The notes beneath the pieces were generated by a model, which ran no database searches, was not told where the DNA came from, and saw only the letters and a list, made by a program, of their open reading frames with translations. Below, one piece after another: positions 23,771-36,082 of a stretch of DNA of 64,000 bases (position 1 is its first letter; each line of letters starts with the position of its first letter). Both the position numbers and the translations under genes were made by a program. Location: NCBI GenBank assembly GCA_036417435.1, contig CM070904.1, forward strand, positions 18,644,835 through 18,708,834, in the 5' to 3' direction. Source of the DNA: Inia geoffrensis. Lineage: Eukaryota > Chordata > Mammalia > Artiodactyla > Iniidae.

Positions 23771-24727
23771 AAAATGGAGTTATAAATGATTGTGTAATTA
23801 ACTAAAGAGAACTACTTGTCCCTAAAAGAAAAAAACTAAGAGTCCCACTTTAAGATACTGGTTCAGCAAAAGGAAAAAATCTAAGACGTTAGAAGCAAAA
23901 AAGTACTAGAGTAAAATCTACCCCTTTCCCAAGAGTGATTTTGAATTGGGATGGAACCCCTGAGGTTTGTGTGTTAAAATATAAGTTGTACCTTCCACTG
24001 TTTCTAAAGTTTGAAGAGAACTCATAAACATTACCCACAGCCATCTACTGCAGAGTTCTTCTTATTTTACTGTTTTTATTTTTAAGACAAAGATCACCAG
24101 GTATTTTGTATAGAATGCAAATAACATAGACGTGTTTGAAATGTCTAAATGAAAACATGGTTTTAGGATCGTCTCTCTTGGGACTAGATTAGACTCTTGG
24201 GACTACTTTTGAAGCCCATTTGTATCCCATCACCTCAAGTCCACCAGGAACACATGTGGGTCCTTGTAGCTCAGTGACCTATCGACTAAAGGACATACAC
24301 ACAACATGGGATGATGGAGTAAGACTCAACAGGAGCAAATAAGACATTTGCTAAGGAAAGGGGACTCAGGAAACACAGAGCAGTTCACTGGCTCACTGCC
24401 ATCTAGCAAATCCCATAGGGCAAGCATTGTGCAGGCGCCTTCTCAGGCTGCAGAGTATGTTGGCTGGTGGCCATCTGGTCCTGCCCTTGGAGGGTGCGGT
24501 GGGCTTTGGAGAGTGTGCTCCTCTTAGAGGCTGAGCGCCCACTTCCTGCCGGTGCAGGTTTGGGGTCAGCGGCATTACTTTAGGGGTTGAACAGTTCCAG
24601 ACTTTTGCAGGTGAAGGTAATAGTTACTTATAGCAATGAAATTCCCTCAAAATTTTGCTAAGCTTCTTGTCTATTTGCCCACAGTCACTCTGTATACAGG
24701 ACCTTATATATGCCCATGATTCTGGCC
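23771..24727. other. Unique non-coding DNA
   Basis: No repeat or exon recognised. A tRNA-like string near 24255 was rejected. Confidence 0.5.
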
Positions 24728-24960
24728 CAAAGGTTGGCAAACTTTTCCTATAAAAGGGCTAGATAGTAAACATTTGGGGCTTAGTGGACCAAAAGGCAAA
24801 ATCAAGCATATTATGTAGGTACTTATATAATATGAGAGAAAGCAAATGTCCACAATTTTTTCCACCTGTTTTAAGGTCAGGGCCGTACAAAAACAAGCAG
24901 CAAGTCAGACACGCCTACATATCTGCAGTGTGCCACCCCCTCTAGTATGTTACTCACTGG
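24728..24960 (+). mobile_element. Ancient DNA-transposon fossil (hAT-like)
   Basis: 'ggttggcaaacttttcctat', 'agggctagatagtaaacatt' and 'acaaaaacaagcagcaagtc' match a widespread mammalian medium-reiterated element. Family name not certain. Right inverted repeat eroded. Confidence 0.65.
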
Positions 24961-25059
24961 CCTCAGGGCTCCACACCGTTCTCTTTCATCTTCATAGTGG
25001 CCGCCTTGAAGCCATCTGAGACAGTAGGCTTTAGAGGGAAGGCAACACCCTATCTGATC

Positions 25060-25330
25060 TTTTTTTTTTCCTCATTGACCAGAATTTATTTATTTTTTTT
25101 TTTTACTTTTTATTTTATATTGGAACATAGCTGATTAACAACGTTGTGATACCTTCAGGTGCACAGCAAAGCAACTCAGCCATACATATACGTGTATCCA
25201 TTCTCCCCCAAACTCCCCTCCCATCCAGGCTGCCACATAACATTGAGCAGAGTTCCAGGTGCTATAGGTCCTTGTCGGCTATCCATTTTAAATACAGCAA
25301 TGTGTACACCCTGACCTTTGTCACCATTAT
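25060..25330 (-). mobile_element. L1 3' end, antisense
   Basis: T-rich tail, then the complement of an L1 3' UTR: 'agctgattaacaacgttgtg', 'gcacagcaaagcaactcagc', 'acattgagcagagttccagg'. 5'-truncated. Confidence 0.85.
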
Positions 25331-25968
25331 TTTACTTTGGTGATGGTGATACAGAGAACTCTTAATGCGTGCTGCTTGAGGAGGGCCTACAGCCCAAAGC
25401 TGCCTCTTCAGAGCCACCATTAACCACTTTGGTTTGCGACACAGACGTACTTGGCATTTTCAGCACCTGGTCCCCAATTACTGAACCCTCCATCAACTTA
25501 GATTACAGGATGAGGTAGAGTCCTATTTTAGCAGAGCCGTACTCCCTTCCACCAATGCCTACAGGCTGCTGACCCTGGCCAGAGCTCAGCCGTCTTATGG
25601 TAAGAGTGTCAAGAAATAGTCAACACGCCCAACATTGTAAAATCTCCCCACTGGTTCCTGAATACTGCGCCTGCCCCGTCACCCAGTGAACTCAGGGAGG
25701 GGTTCTTCCTAAACGTTTTGCCACCACAAAACCAGCTTCTTAGCCAGCAATACCTGTGTACTCCCACCCACTACCAGACCACTTCAACTAATCCTGGGCT
25801 GCGTACTTAGGTTCTATTAAATGAAGCCTCCCACTCAGAAACCAAATTCTACATTGCAGCTGTTCTTAGCTTTGATCTTATGGTCCAAGTTTATAGCACC
25901 AGCTTCCAGGGAGCAGGATACAAGAAGAGACAAGGTTAAAAAGGGAAAGGGGCATGTGCCATGTCTTT
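25331..25968. other. Unique non-coding DNA
   Basis: Nothing recognised. Confidence 0.5.
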
Positions 25969-26200
25969 AAAAGAAAGCTCTTGGGCTTCCCTGGTGGCGC
26001 AGTGGTTGAGAGTCCGCCTGCAGATGCAGGGGACACGGGTTCGTGCCCTGGTCTGGGAAGATCCCACATGCCGTGGAGTGGCTAGGCCCGTGAGCCATGG
26101 CCACTGAGCCTGCGCGTCCGGAGCCTGTGCTCCGCAACGGGAGAGGCCACAACAGTGAGAGCCCCGCGTACCGCAAAAAAAAAAAAAAAAAAAAAAAAAA
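25969..26200 (+). mobile_element. CHR-type SINE, short form, fused to L1 copy B
   Basis: Body from 25984, A26 tail ending at 26200. Upstream is a textbook L1-endonuclease site (tcttt/aaaagaaagc), predicting a TSD of 25969-25983. That sequence is not found after the A-tail; L1 copy B starts there with no gap. Confidence 0.95.
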
Positions 26201-27361
26201 TCTATATAGACAAGCAAAAGCTTGGAGAATTCAGCACCAGCAAACCAGTTTTACAACAAATGCTAAAGGAACTTCTCTAGGCAGGAAACACAAGAGAAGG
26301 AAAAGACTGACAATAAAAAACCAAAAACAATTAAGAAAATGGTAATAGGAACATACATATCAATAATTACCTTAAATGTAAATGGATTAAATGCTCCCAC
26401 CAAAAGGCATGGTCTGGCTGAATGGATCCAAAAACAAGACCCATATGTATACTGTCTACAAGAGACCCACTTCAGACTAGGGACACATACTGAGTGAAAA
26501 TGAGGAGATGGAAAAAGATATTCCATGCAAATGGAAATCAAAAGAAAGCTGGAGTAGCAATTCTCATATCAGACAAAACAGACTTTAAAATAAAGACTAT
26601 TACAAGAGACAAAGAAAGACACTACATAATGGTCAATCCAAGAAGAAGATACAACAATTGTAAATATTTGTGCATCCAACATAAGAGCACCTCAATACAT
26701 AAGGCAAATGCTAACAGCCATAAAAGCGGAGATCAACAGTAACACATTCATAGTAGGGGGCTTAACACCTCACTTTCACCAATGGACAGGTCATCAAAAA
26801 AGAAAATAAATAAGGAAACACAAGCTTTAAATGACACATTAAACAAGATGGACTTAATTGATATTTATAGGACATTCCATCCAAAAACAACAGAACACAC
26901 TTTCTTCTCAAGTGCTCACGGAACATTCTCCAGGACAGATCATAACTTTGATCACAAATCAAGCCTTGGTAAATTTAAGAAAACTGAAATTGTATCAAGT
27001 ATCTTTACCGACCACAATGCTATGAGACTATAAATCAATTAAAGGAAAAAAATCTGTAAAAAATACAAACACATGTTGGCTAAACAATATGCTACTAAAT
27101 AACCAAGAGATCACTGAAGAAATCAAAGAGGAAATCAAAACATACCTAGAAACAAAAGGCAATGAAAACATGATGACCCAAAACCTGTGGGATGCAGCAA
27201 AAGCACTTCTAAGTGGGAAGTTTATAGCGATACAATCCTACCTCAAGAAACAAGAAAAATCTCAAATAAACAACCTAACCTTACACCTAAAGCAATTAGA
27301 GAAAGAAGAACAAAAAAACCCCAAAGTTGGCAGAAGGAAAGGAATCATAAAGATCAGATCA

Positions 27362-27754
27362 GAAAAAAATGAAAAAGAGGGGCTTCCCTTGCGGTGCGGT
27401 GGTTAAGAATCCACCTGCCATTGCAGGGGACACAGGTTTGAGCCCTAGTCCAGGAAGATCCCACATGCTGCAGAGCAACTAAGCCCGTGCGCCACAACTA
27501 CTGAGCCTATGCTCTAGAGCCTGTGAGCCACAACGACTGAGCCAGCATGCCACAACTACTGAAGCCCATGCGCCTAGAGCCCATGCTCTGCAACAAGGGA
27601 AGCCACCACAATGAGAAGCCAGCGCACCACAATGTAGAGAAGCTCCCCACTCGCACAACTGGAGAAAGCCCACACAGAGCAACGAAGACCCAACACAGCC
27701 GAAAATAAATAAATAAAATAAATCTGTTTAAAAATAAGAAAGAAATGAAATAGA
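27362..27754 (+). mobile_element. CHR-type SINE, long form, in copy B
   Basis: Head 'ggcttcccttgcggtgcggt', repeated 'cacaactactgagcc' units, AAT-rich tail. 17-bp TSD of type 'gaaaRaaatgaaaWaga' at 27362-27378 and 27738-27754 with two mismatches. Confidence 0.95.
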
Positions 27755-30256
27755 AATGAAGGAAACAATAGCAAAGATCAATAAAGCTAAAAGCTGGTTC
27801 TTTGAGAAGATAAAAAAAATTGATAAACCATTAGCCAGACTCATCAAGAAAAAAAGGGAGAAGACTTAAATCAACAGAATTAGAAGTGAAAAAGGAGAAG
27901 TAACAACTGACACTGCCGAAATACCAATGATCATGAGAGATTACTATACGCAACTATATGCCAATAAAATGGACAACCTGGAAGAAATGGACAAATTCTT
28001 AGAAAAGCACAACCTTCCAAGACTGAACCAGGAATAAATAGAAAATATAACCAGACCAATCACAAGCACTGAAATGGAAACTGTGATGAAAAATATTCCA
28101 ACGACCAAAAGCCCAGGACCAGATGGCTTCACAGGTGAATTCTATCAAACATTTAGAGAAGAGCTAACACCTATCCTTCTCAAACTCTTCCAAAATAGAG
28201 CAGAGGGAGGAACACTCCCAAACTCATTGTATGAGGCCACCATCACCCTGTTACCAAAACCAGACAAAGATGTCACAAAAAAAGAAAACTACGGCCAATA
28301 TCACTGATGAACATAGATGCAAAAATTCACAGGAAAATACTAGCAAACAGAATCCAACAGCGCATTAAAAGGATCATACACCATGATCAAGTGGGGTTTC
28401 TCTCAGGAATGCAAGGATTCTTCAATATATGCAAATCAATCAATGTGATAAACCATGTTAACAAATTGAAGGAGAAAAACCACATGATCATCTCAATAGA
28501 TGTAGAATAAGCTTTCGACAGAATTAACACACAATTTATGATAAAAACTCTCCAAAAGTAGTCATAGAGGGAACCTACCTCAACATAATAAAGGCCATAT
28601 ATGACAAACCCACAGCCAACATCATTCTCAGTGGTGAAAAACTGAAACCAGTTCCTCTAAGATTAGGAACAAGACAAGGTTGTCCACTCTCCCCATTACT
28701 ATTCAACATAGTTTGGGAAGTTTTAGGCACAGCAATCAGAGAAGAAAAATAAATAAAAGGAATCCAAACTGGAAAAGAAGAAGTAAAACTGTCACTGTTT
28801 GAAGATGACACGGTACTATACATAGAGAAACCTAAACATGCTACCAGAAAACTACTAGAGCTAATCAATGAATTTGGTAGAGTAGCAGGATACAAAATTA
28901 ATGCACAGAAATCTCTTGCATTCCTATACACTAATGATGAAAATTCTGAAAGAAAAATTAAGGAAACACTCCCATTTACCATAGCAACAAAAAGAATAAA
29001 ATATCTCAGAATAAACCTACCTAAGGAGACAAAAAACCTGTACTCAGAAAACTATAAGACACTGATGAAAGAAATTAAAGATGATATCAACAGATGGAGA
29101 GATATACCATGTTCTTGGACTAGAAGAATCAACATTGTGAAAACGACTACACTACCCAAAGCAATCTACAGATTCAGTGCAATCCCTATCAAACTACCAA
29201 TGGGATTTTTCACAGAACTAGAACAAAAAATTTCACAATCTGTATGGAAACACAAGAGACCCCAAATAGCCAAGCAATCTTGAGAAAGAAAAACAGAGCT
29301 GGAGGAATCAGGCTCCCTGACTTCAGACTATACTACAAAGCTACAGTAATGAAGAAGCTATGGTACGGGCACAAAAACAGAAATATAGATCAATGGAACA
29401 GGACAGAAAGCCCAGAGAAAACCCACACACATATGGTCACCTTATTTTTGAGAAAGGAGGCAAGAATATACAATGGAGAAAAGACAGCCTCTTCAATAAG
29501 TAGTGCTGGGAAAACTGGACAGGTACATGTAAAAGAATGAAATTAGAACACTCCCTAACACCATACACAAAAAGAAACTCAAAATGGATTAAAGACCTTA
29601 ATGTAAGGCCAGACACTATAAAACTCTTAGAGGAAAACATAGACAGAACACTCTATGAAATAAATCACAGCAAGATCCTTTTTGGCCCACCTCCTAGAGA
29701 AATGGAATAAAAACAAAAATAAACAAATGGGACCTAATGAAACTCAGAGCCTTTTGCACAGCAAAGAAACCATAAACAGGATGAAAAGACAACCCTCAGA
29801 ATGGGAGAAAATATTTGCAAATGAATCAACTGACAAAGGATTAATCTCCAAAATACACAAGCAGCTCATGCAGCTCAATATCAAAAGAAACAAACAACCC
29901 AATGCAAAAATCGGCAGAAGACCTAAACAGACATTTCTCCAAAGGAAACATACTGATTGCCAACAAACACATGAAAGGATGCTCAACATCACTAATCATT
30001 AGAGAAATGTAAATCAAAACTACAATGAAGTATTACCTCACACCGGTCAGAATGGCCATCATCAAAAAATCTAGAAACAATAAATGCTGGAGAGGGTGTG
30101 GAGAAAAGGGAACCCTCATGCACTGTTGGTGGGAATGTAAATTGATACAGCCACTATGGAGAACAGTATGGAGGTTTCTTAAAAAGCTAAAAATAGAACT
30201 ACCGTATGACCCAGCAATCCCACCATTGAGCATATTCCCTGAGGAAACCATAATTC

Positions 30257-30587
30257 AAAAAGAGACATGTGGGCTTCCCTGGTGGTGCAGTGGATAAGAA
30301 TCTGCCTGCCAATTCAGGGGACACAGGTTCGATCACTGGTCCGGGAAGATCCCACATACCACGGTGCAACTAAGCCCGTGCACCACAGCTACTGAAGCCC
30401 ATGCACCTAGAGCCCGTGTTCCTCGACAAGAGAAGCCACTGCAATGAGAAGCCCGCACATCGCAACGAAGAGTAGCCCCCGCTTGCCACAACGTGCAAAA
30501 GCCTGCGTGCAGCAATGAAGACCCAACACAGCCAAAAATAAATAAATAAAGTAAAAAAAAATTTTAATTAAAAAAAAAAAGAGACGT
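30257..30587 (+). mobile_element. CHR-type SINE, long form, in copy B
   Basis: Head 'gggcttccctggtggtgcag' at 30271, B-box-like 'aggttcgatcac', tail to 30575. TSD 'aaaaagagac' plus 'atgt' on the left and 'gt' on the right (2-bp indel): 30257-30270 and 30576-30587. Confidence 0.94.
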
Positions 30588-31207
30588 ACCACAATGTTCA
30601 ATGTAGCACTATTTACAATAGTCAGGACATGGAAGCAACCTAAGTGTCCATCAACAGATGAATGGATAAAGAAGATGTGGTACATGTATACAATGGAATA
30701 TTACTCAGCCATAAAAAGAAATGAAATTGAGTTATTTGTAGTGAGATGGATGGACCTAGAGTCTGTCATACAGAGTGAAGTCAGTCAGAATTAGAAAAAC
30801 AAATGCTGTATGCTAACACATATATATATGGAATCTAAAAAAAAAAAAGGGAACTGAAGAACCTAGGGGCAGGACAGGAATAAAGATGCAGATGTAGAGA
30901 ATGGACTTGAGGACACAGGGAGGGGGAAGGGTAAGTTGAGATGAAGTGAGAGAGTGGCACGGACATATATACACTACCAAATGTAAAATAGATAGCTAGT
31001 GGGAAGCAGCCACATAGCACAGGGAGATCAGCTCGGTGCTCTGTGACCACCTACAGGGTTGGGATAAGGAGGGTGGGAGGGAGATGCAAGAGGGAGGAGA
31101 TATGGGGATATATGTATACATATAGCTGATTCACTTTGTTATACAGCAGCAACTTACACAACAATGTATAAAGCAATTATGTTCCAATAAAGATGTTAAA
31201 AAAAAAA

Positions 31208-31699
31208 GTAGCAGTGATGGGAGAAAAATCTATTCTAAAAGAGGCTGGCTGTGTATTAAGAACACACTATGTTCTTTTCTATTTCCGTAGGAAGTTGAGT
31301 AAACAGGCAAAGTATTTGTATAACCTTTTTGCCACCATATTGCTTCCTCGAACATAACATCCTGTCCAAACTGAGCTTTGAGGTGTCGCAGAATTTATTC
31401 AGGTTATAGTGATTATAAGATTAATCCATCAAAGCCACCTACACAGTAATTCAGAAAAAGAGTGCTCTCGGACCTTTCTTTAACATATATACAGTTTTAC
31501 TCTTAATTAGTGCAGTATATGACTTGACAACTCGAGAGTAAATATTTTGAGAGCAGAGGGTGGTTCTTTCTCCCTTTTGTACTGCCAAAGTACCTAACAC
31601 TGCTTTCTCATAGGCATGAGAATTTTCAATATTTATTAACAATAACTGTCTGAACTTTCTGGTCATTCTCAGATGTGAAAAAGAAAGCACGCAAGCAAT
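31208..31699. other. Unique DNA with a possible L2 tail
   Basis: 31520-31660 resembles an L2 3' end ('gagagcagagggtggttctt', 'tactgccaaagtacctaaca'). Remainder unassigned. Confidence 0.5.
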
Positions 31700-32200
31700 A
31701 CCTTGGGCCGTGTGGCAGAGCTGATAGCTATCCCCCAGGATCTATTCTCCCCTTATTACATAGTAACAGGATTTTAGTTAAGGACCTGACTGCCTCTCTA
31801 AAGACTACATCTCCCAGCCTCCTTTGCTAATAGGTAAAGCCTCATGACTAAACTGTGACCAATAGAATGTGAGCAGCAGTGATGTGTGCAAATTCAGGGT
31901 GACGCCCTTAAAGAGAAAAGGCCTGCCGTCCCTTCCCCTTTACCACTCCCCATCAGCAGGAATAAAGGCATGATGGAAGAAGCTAGAGCAGCCATCTTGA
32001 CCATGAGGTGGAAGCTGTGTGTTGAGGATGGCAGAGCAACAAGACAGAAGGAACCTGGGTCCTTCTTATGGTCCTTCTTATGGTGGAGTTCTACACTGCC
32101 AAAGTAAATTGATAAGTGAGACAGAAATAAACTTCTATTTTGTTTAAGCCACTGAGATTTTTAGCCTCTCTGTTACAGAGATCAAAACAATTATGTTTTC
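31700..32200 (+). mobile_element. Ancient LTR-like repeat
   Basis: 'actacatctcccagcctcct', 'gtgaccaatagaatgtgagc', 'gcagccatcttgaccatgag', 'gaggatggcagagcaacaag', 'agaaataaacttctattttg' and 'taagccactgagatttt' follow a familiar mammalian LTR order with AATAAA at about 32125. Family not resolved. Confidence 0.7.
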
Positions 32201-32393
32201 AGGAGAATTGTCCATACTTAAAATATGAAAGCAGCTTACCCAATTCCTTCCCAAGAGTTGAATTTTCCACACCTATTGCATGACATTACTGGATGCCACA
32301 GGTTTGGAATGAACCCCCAAATTAGCACTTGGACATGTTCTATTCAGTTCTTGGAATATGAGGAATTTTCCCTTATCTTTAATATTTTTTTTT

Positions 32394-32511
32394 AAAGAAA
32401 CTATCAGGAATTCCCTGGTGGTCTAGTGATTAGGAGTCAGCGCTTTCCCTGCCGGAGCCTGGGTTCAATCCCTGGCTGAGTAACTAAGATCCCACAAGCC
32501 AAGTGGTGAGG

Positions 32512-32546
<35 letters not shown>

Positions 32547-32564
32547 AAAAGAAAGAAACAAACA
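32394..32564 (+). mobile_element. Short-form SINE with purine tail
   Basis: 'ggaattccctggtggtctag' to 'taagatcccacaagccaagt' (32407-32509), then a (GAAA)n/(GA)n tail at 32510-32551. Possible TSD 'aaagaaacWaWca' 32394-32406 and 32552-32564, hard to separate from the purine repeat. Confidence 0.85.
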
Positions 32565-32570
32565 ACCTTG

Positions 32571-33629
32571 TTCTATTACACATCAAGTAGGCTGATACAG
32601 ACCTTAAAAAATACCTCCTAGGGTTTCAGATTTTTTTTTTCTGAGATTGTAAAAGCATATAACACATACAATTCTAAAACCACCAAAGAGATTTAGTTTT
32701 GAGAGAGAGAGAGATGGTTTAAAGAACTTGAGTAATCAGGAAAGTAGACCTGCCTATTCTGCAAGTGTTGCTGAGGAGGCAACAAAGATGAGTGGAAAGA
32801 CCTCCTGTCCCGCTGCAGCAAACCTCCACGTGACCTTGGGGGAGCTCCTGCTACTGTCTGATCTCAGCAAACCAGGTGTGTCCTGAATGTTCACTAATTC
32901 CTCTCCAGCTACAAAATGTCGATTTTAGTAAAATGAGAGCAACTTAGTTTCCCAACCTTCAGTTAGACGAAGATAAGCCTGTCTCCAGCTTTAATACTCC
33001 AAGCTGAACTGACTTGGCTCTAACTGGCCTATGCAAGATCTGTCTTTGGAGACAGATGAAATTTTCCTGTTTCACGCATGTAAAAATCAGTTGTAAAAAG
33101 CAGAAATTCAGTTGAGCTTCACGAAGAAAAAGTGAGTCTGCTTTAAGGATACCCGTGAAGCCGCAACACTGTGAGGATCTGAGGCAGCTCTGGGGCCTGG
33201 CCACATCATCCACCGCCCACCGTATCCCACTGGATTTGCTTCTCTGCTCCATTTCATTGTTCTGTTCGCTTACAGCTTTGGCTTGCCTCGCTCTTCTTGG
33301 GAGCCGCCCTGTTTCTCCCTATATCACAGCCTATCAGCTTCTGCTCCCACCGTTTACTGCCTTGTTGCTCAGTCTCTGCATGAATGTCAAAGGCCCAGGT
33401 TATCTTTCTATGACTGGCCATGCCCTTGATCAGTGACAAGTCTGCGGGCTGGCTGCCACTGTGTCCCACTGCCACCTCTGATCCAATCGCAGGAACCAGG
33501 GAGACCTCACACTGCAACCCATGGCTTTCCTACAGCAGAGTCTACAGACAGAGTAAGCACCTTGATGGGCATGCCTAGTGATCTATAACGGGACTGTCAC
33601 TGTGTGTACCCTATTTTGAGTTTTAATTA
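32571..33629. other. Unique non-coding DNA
   Basis: Short (GA)n at 32701-32714. No exon recognised; open frames at 32959-33517 on both strands overlap and look fortuitous. Confidence 0.5.
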
Positions 33630-33740
33630 CATTTCAAGGCAGTAGAAAGAGCTCTGGCTTCAGAGTCTGGGCTCTAGCGGGATACGGACCCTCTCAGCCT
33701 CTGCTTCTTCCTCTGTTGGGTGGGGGTCATCATTCCTGCC
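33630..33740 (-). mobile_element. MIR SINE fossil
   Basis: 'gtagaaagagctctggcttc', 'tctgcttcttcctctgttgg' and 'gtgggggtcatcattcctgc' correspond to the reverse complement of MIR. Confidence 0.65.
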
Positions 33741-33744
33741 TGTG

Positions 33745-34235
33745 TTATTCAGGTATCTCCGGAGAAACAGAATCAACAGGCGATACATAGATAGATAGAC
33801 AGACAGATATGGAGAGAGATTTATTTTAAGGAATTGGCTCACATGATGGTGAAGGTTAGCAAGCCTAAAATTTGTAAGGCAGGCCAGCACGCTGGAAATT
33901 TGAGTAAGAACTGATGTTGCGGGCTTGAGTCTGAATTATGCAGGGCAGCGAAGAGAAACTCAAAGAAGTTTCTATGTTGCAACCTTGAGGAGAACTCCTT
34001 CTTCTTCAGGAAACATCAGTCTTTGTTCTTAAGGCCTTCAGCTGATTGGATGAGGCCCATCCAGATTACGGAGAGTCATCTGCTCTACTTAATGTCAACT
34101 GATTGTAAATGTTAATGATATTCAGAAAAGAAAACACTTTACAGTCATATCTACACTAGCATTTAACCAGACAACTACTTACCATAGTCCAGCCAAATTG
34201 ACACATAAAATATAAAATTAACCACCACACTGCCC
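33745..34235 (-). mobile_element. MLT2-type LTR (ERVL), antisense
   Basis: The reverse strand reads 'ttatgtgtcaatttggctgg', 'ggcctcatccaatcagctga', 'gaaggccttaagaacaaaga', 'tgagccaattccttaaaata', then a GATA/GACA-rich part and 'ctgtttctccggagatacct'. This is the full order of an ERVL LTR. No internal ERVL sequence adjoins. Confidence 0.85.
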
Positions 34236-34444
34236 TTCCTGCCTCACAAGCTGCTTAGGGAGGCATCATTCTTACATATTTTGTTTATTGCTACATACTG
34301 CCAGGCACACATTCGACACAAAAATATACTTTGTGAGTGTACAGTGCGGTAACACTTGAAGCTCGCAACAATTGTCCATGCTAGGCTCTGGGCACTGTGA
34401 TTTGGGAGAATGGATTTTTGAGCCCTCTGCTGTCTCACTCAGTT

Positions 34445-34795
34445 ACACCTTAAACTCACCATTAAATTAATACGGTAGCCCAGAAATTCTGCTTCTAGAA
34501 GTTGTTTCCACAAATTTACTCACACAGACGCAAAACTGACTTAAGGACAGTTATTCACCACAGCATGGTTTGTAAAAGCAAAGAGTGGAAACAACCTAAA
34601 TGCCCATCAATACAGAGTTTGGTTAAATGAACTTAATGGAATTTTAAAAATAAGGAAGCTCCTTATGTACTGATGTGGAAAGGTCTACAAGACAGATAAA
34701 CCATTAGCAAGAAAAGCAAGGAGCATAATGACGGATAGAATGTTACCAGTTGTATAAATGAGAGAAAAGAAGGAATACTTAAGAGATGTCCTCAG
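34445..34795 (+). mobile_element. Old L1M ORF2/3' fragment
   Basis: 'agcccagaaattctgcttct', 'ggttaaatgaacttaatgga', 'acaacctaaatgcccatcaa' and 'ctgatgtggaaaggtctaca' are L1 3' ORF2 motifs, diverged. 34236-34444, just upstream, is mostly unassigned. Confidence 0.75.
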
Positions 34796-35011
34796 GGCTT
34801 CCCTGGTGGCGCAGTGGTTGAGAGTCCGCCTGCCGAGGCAGGTGACGCGAGTTTGTGCCCCGGTCCGGGAAGATCCCACATGCCGCGGAGCGGCTGGGCC
34901 CGTGAGCCATGGCCGCTGGGCCTGCGCGTCCGGAGCCTGTGCTCCGCAACGGGAGAGGCCGCAACAGTGAGAGGCCCGCATACCGCCAAAAAAAAAAAAA
35001 AAAAAAAAAAA
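34796..35011 (+). mobile_element. CHR-type SINE, short form
   Basis: Body 34797-34986 plus A25 tail. Near consensus except 'gccgaggcaggtgacgcgag' in the loop region. No TSD found. First of two direct SINEs 50 bp apart. Confidence 0.95.
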
Positions 35012-35060
35012 ATTAAATTTAAACAATAAAGAAAATGAGTTCAACTAGTACTTGATATAA

Positions 35061-35300
35061 AAATAAACAGGAAGGGCTTCCCTGGTGGCGCAGTGGTTGA
35101 GAGTCTGCCTGCCGATGCAGGGGACACGGGTTCGTGCCCCGGTCTGGGAAGATCCCACATGCCGCGGAACGGCTGGGCCCGTGAGCCATGGCCGCTGAGC
35201 CTGCGCGTCCAGAGCCTGTGCTCCGCAATGGGAGAGGCCACAACAGTGAGAAGCCCACGTAACACACAAAAAAATAAATAAATAAATAAATAAACAGGAA
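35061..35300 (+). mobile_element. CHR-type SINE, short form
   Basis: Body 35074-35265, (AAAT)n tail. Perfect 13-bp TSD 'aaataaacaggaa' at 35061-35073 and 35288-35300. Confidence 0.97.
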
Positions 35301-36080
35301 AACAAATGGGTTTTCTTGAAGTTGTCTCTTAACTAACTTCTACCTGCTTTTGAACTTCATGGCATCTCTTCTGGGGTCTGAGAATAACTATCTCACAGAG
35401 TGAGATATACTGAGAAGACGAATGCAGGCTCAGTTTCCAGAAGACGAAGTCCTAAATTTTAGATTTGGGGACTGATGTTTGGCTTGGAACAGACGTTCCT
35501 CTGAAGGAAGAAAAGAAAGGCAGAGAGCAAAAGGGTGAGCTCGGAGGAATCCCAGGGGATTGATCTGAGTAAGAAGCAGCAGGAAAAGGTTTTTGAGAAG
35601 ATGGTCCGGACACATCAGCCCAAACGTAACAAGAACTCAAAAAAAATCCCATGTTACTTAGCTGAAAGAATCCCAATGCTTTTGTTTCTTTCTTTCTTTC
35701 TTTCTTCCTTTTCTTTTCTTTTTTTTTGCACGCAGCCCATCAGAACTAAAACAAGTAGTGAACCTGAAGAAGACCTCAGACAAGGTTATAAAACATATAT
35801 CCTTAGAAAGCCAAGCTTGCAAATCCAGCCAACTCTCAGTTGGCCAGAGGCTGGCAGTTCAATCTGTGAATCCAGACTAATGCTTCACCTCTGTCACAGC
35901 CCTGCTGTCTGCTTTTTAACACTTCACTGACTCCCTCAAGCCTGGGATGAAGCAGAAAAAGAAAAATCATATTTCACCCAGGAATTTGGATTATCAGGGC
36001 TTTTTTTTTCTCCTTTCGTCTGTAAACTGATATTCCTCTAGATCACAATCTCCATTCACCAAATGTTGCAGTCTGTTTCT
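35301..36080. other. Unique non-coding DNA
   Basis: A (TTTC)n-type pyrimidine tract lies at 35684-35728. No exon recognised. Confidence 0.5.
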
Positions 36081-36082
36081 TT

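Larger units (their letters stand above)
26339..30794 (+). pseudogene. L1-ORF2: L1 ORF2, complete length but disabled
   Basis: Start ATG at 26339-26341 matches the ORF2 start of copy C. Endonuclease motifs 'TLNVNGLN' and 'QETH' are readable at first, then a deletion around 26480-26500 shifts the frame and 'tga' closes it. 'GDFNTPLS' is altered to 'GGLTPHF'-like sequence near 26758. RT pieces include 'SPGPDGF' (near 28110) and 'DQVGF' (near 28387). The reading frame has TAA at 28750-28752 and FEDD (28798-28809) in place of FADD. The C-terminus ends 'SEVSQN' at 30794. Two SINEs split it. Non-functional. Confidence 0.95.
26201..31207 (+). mobile_element. LINE-1 copy B, 5'-truncated
   Basis: Begins in the last ~80 bp of ORF1 (stop TAG at 26278-26280), has the inter-ORF spacer, a full-length but broken ORF2 (26339-30794), and a 3' UTR with G-rich tract near 31055-31083. 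It ends in 'ccaataaagatgtt' plus A10. Interrupted by SINEs at 27379-27737 and 30271-30575. No TSD could be matched across its ends. Closer to copy A than to the young copy C. Confidence 0.97.

Noticed and set aside
24250..24325. tRNA-like string 'ccttgtagctcagtgaccta'
   Set aside because: No acceptor stem, anticodon arm or proper B-box; does not fold as a tRNA.
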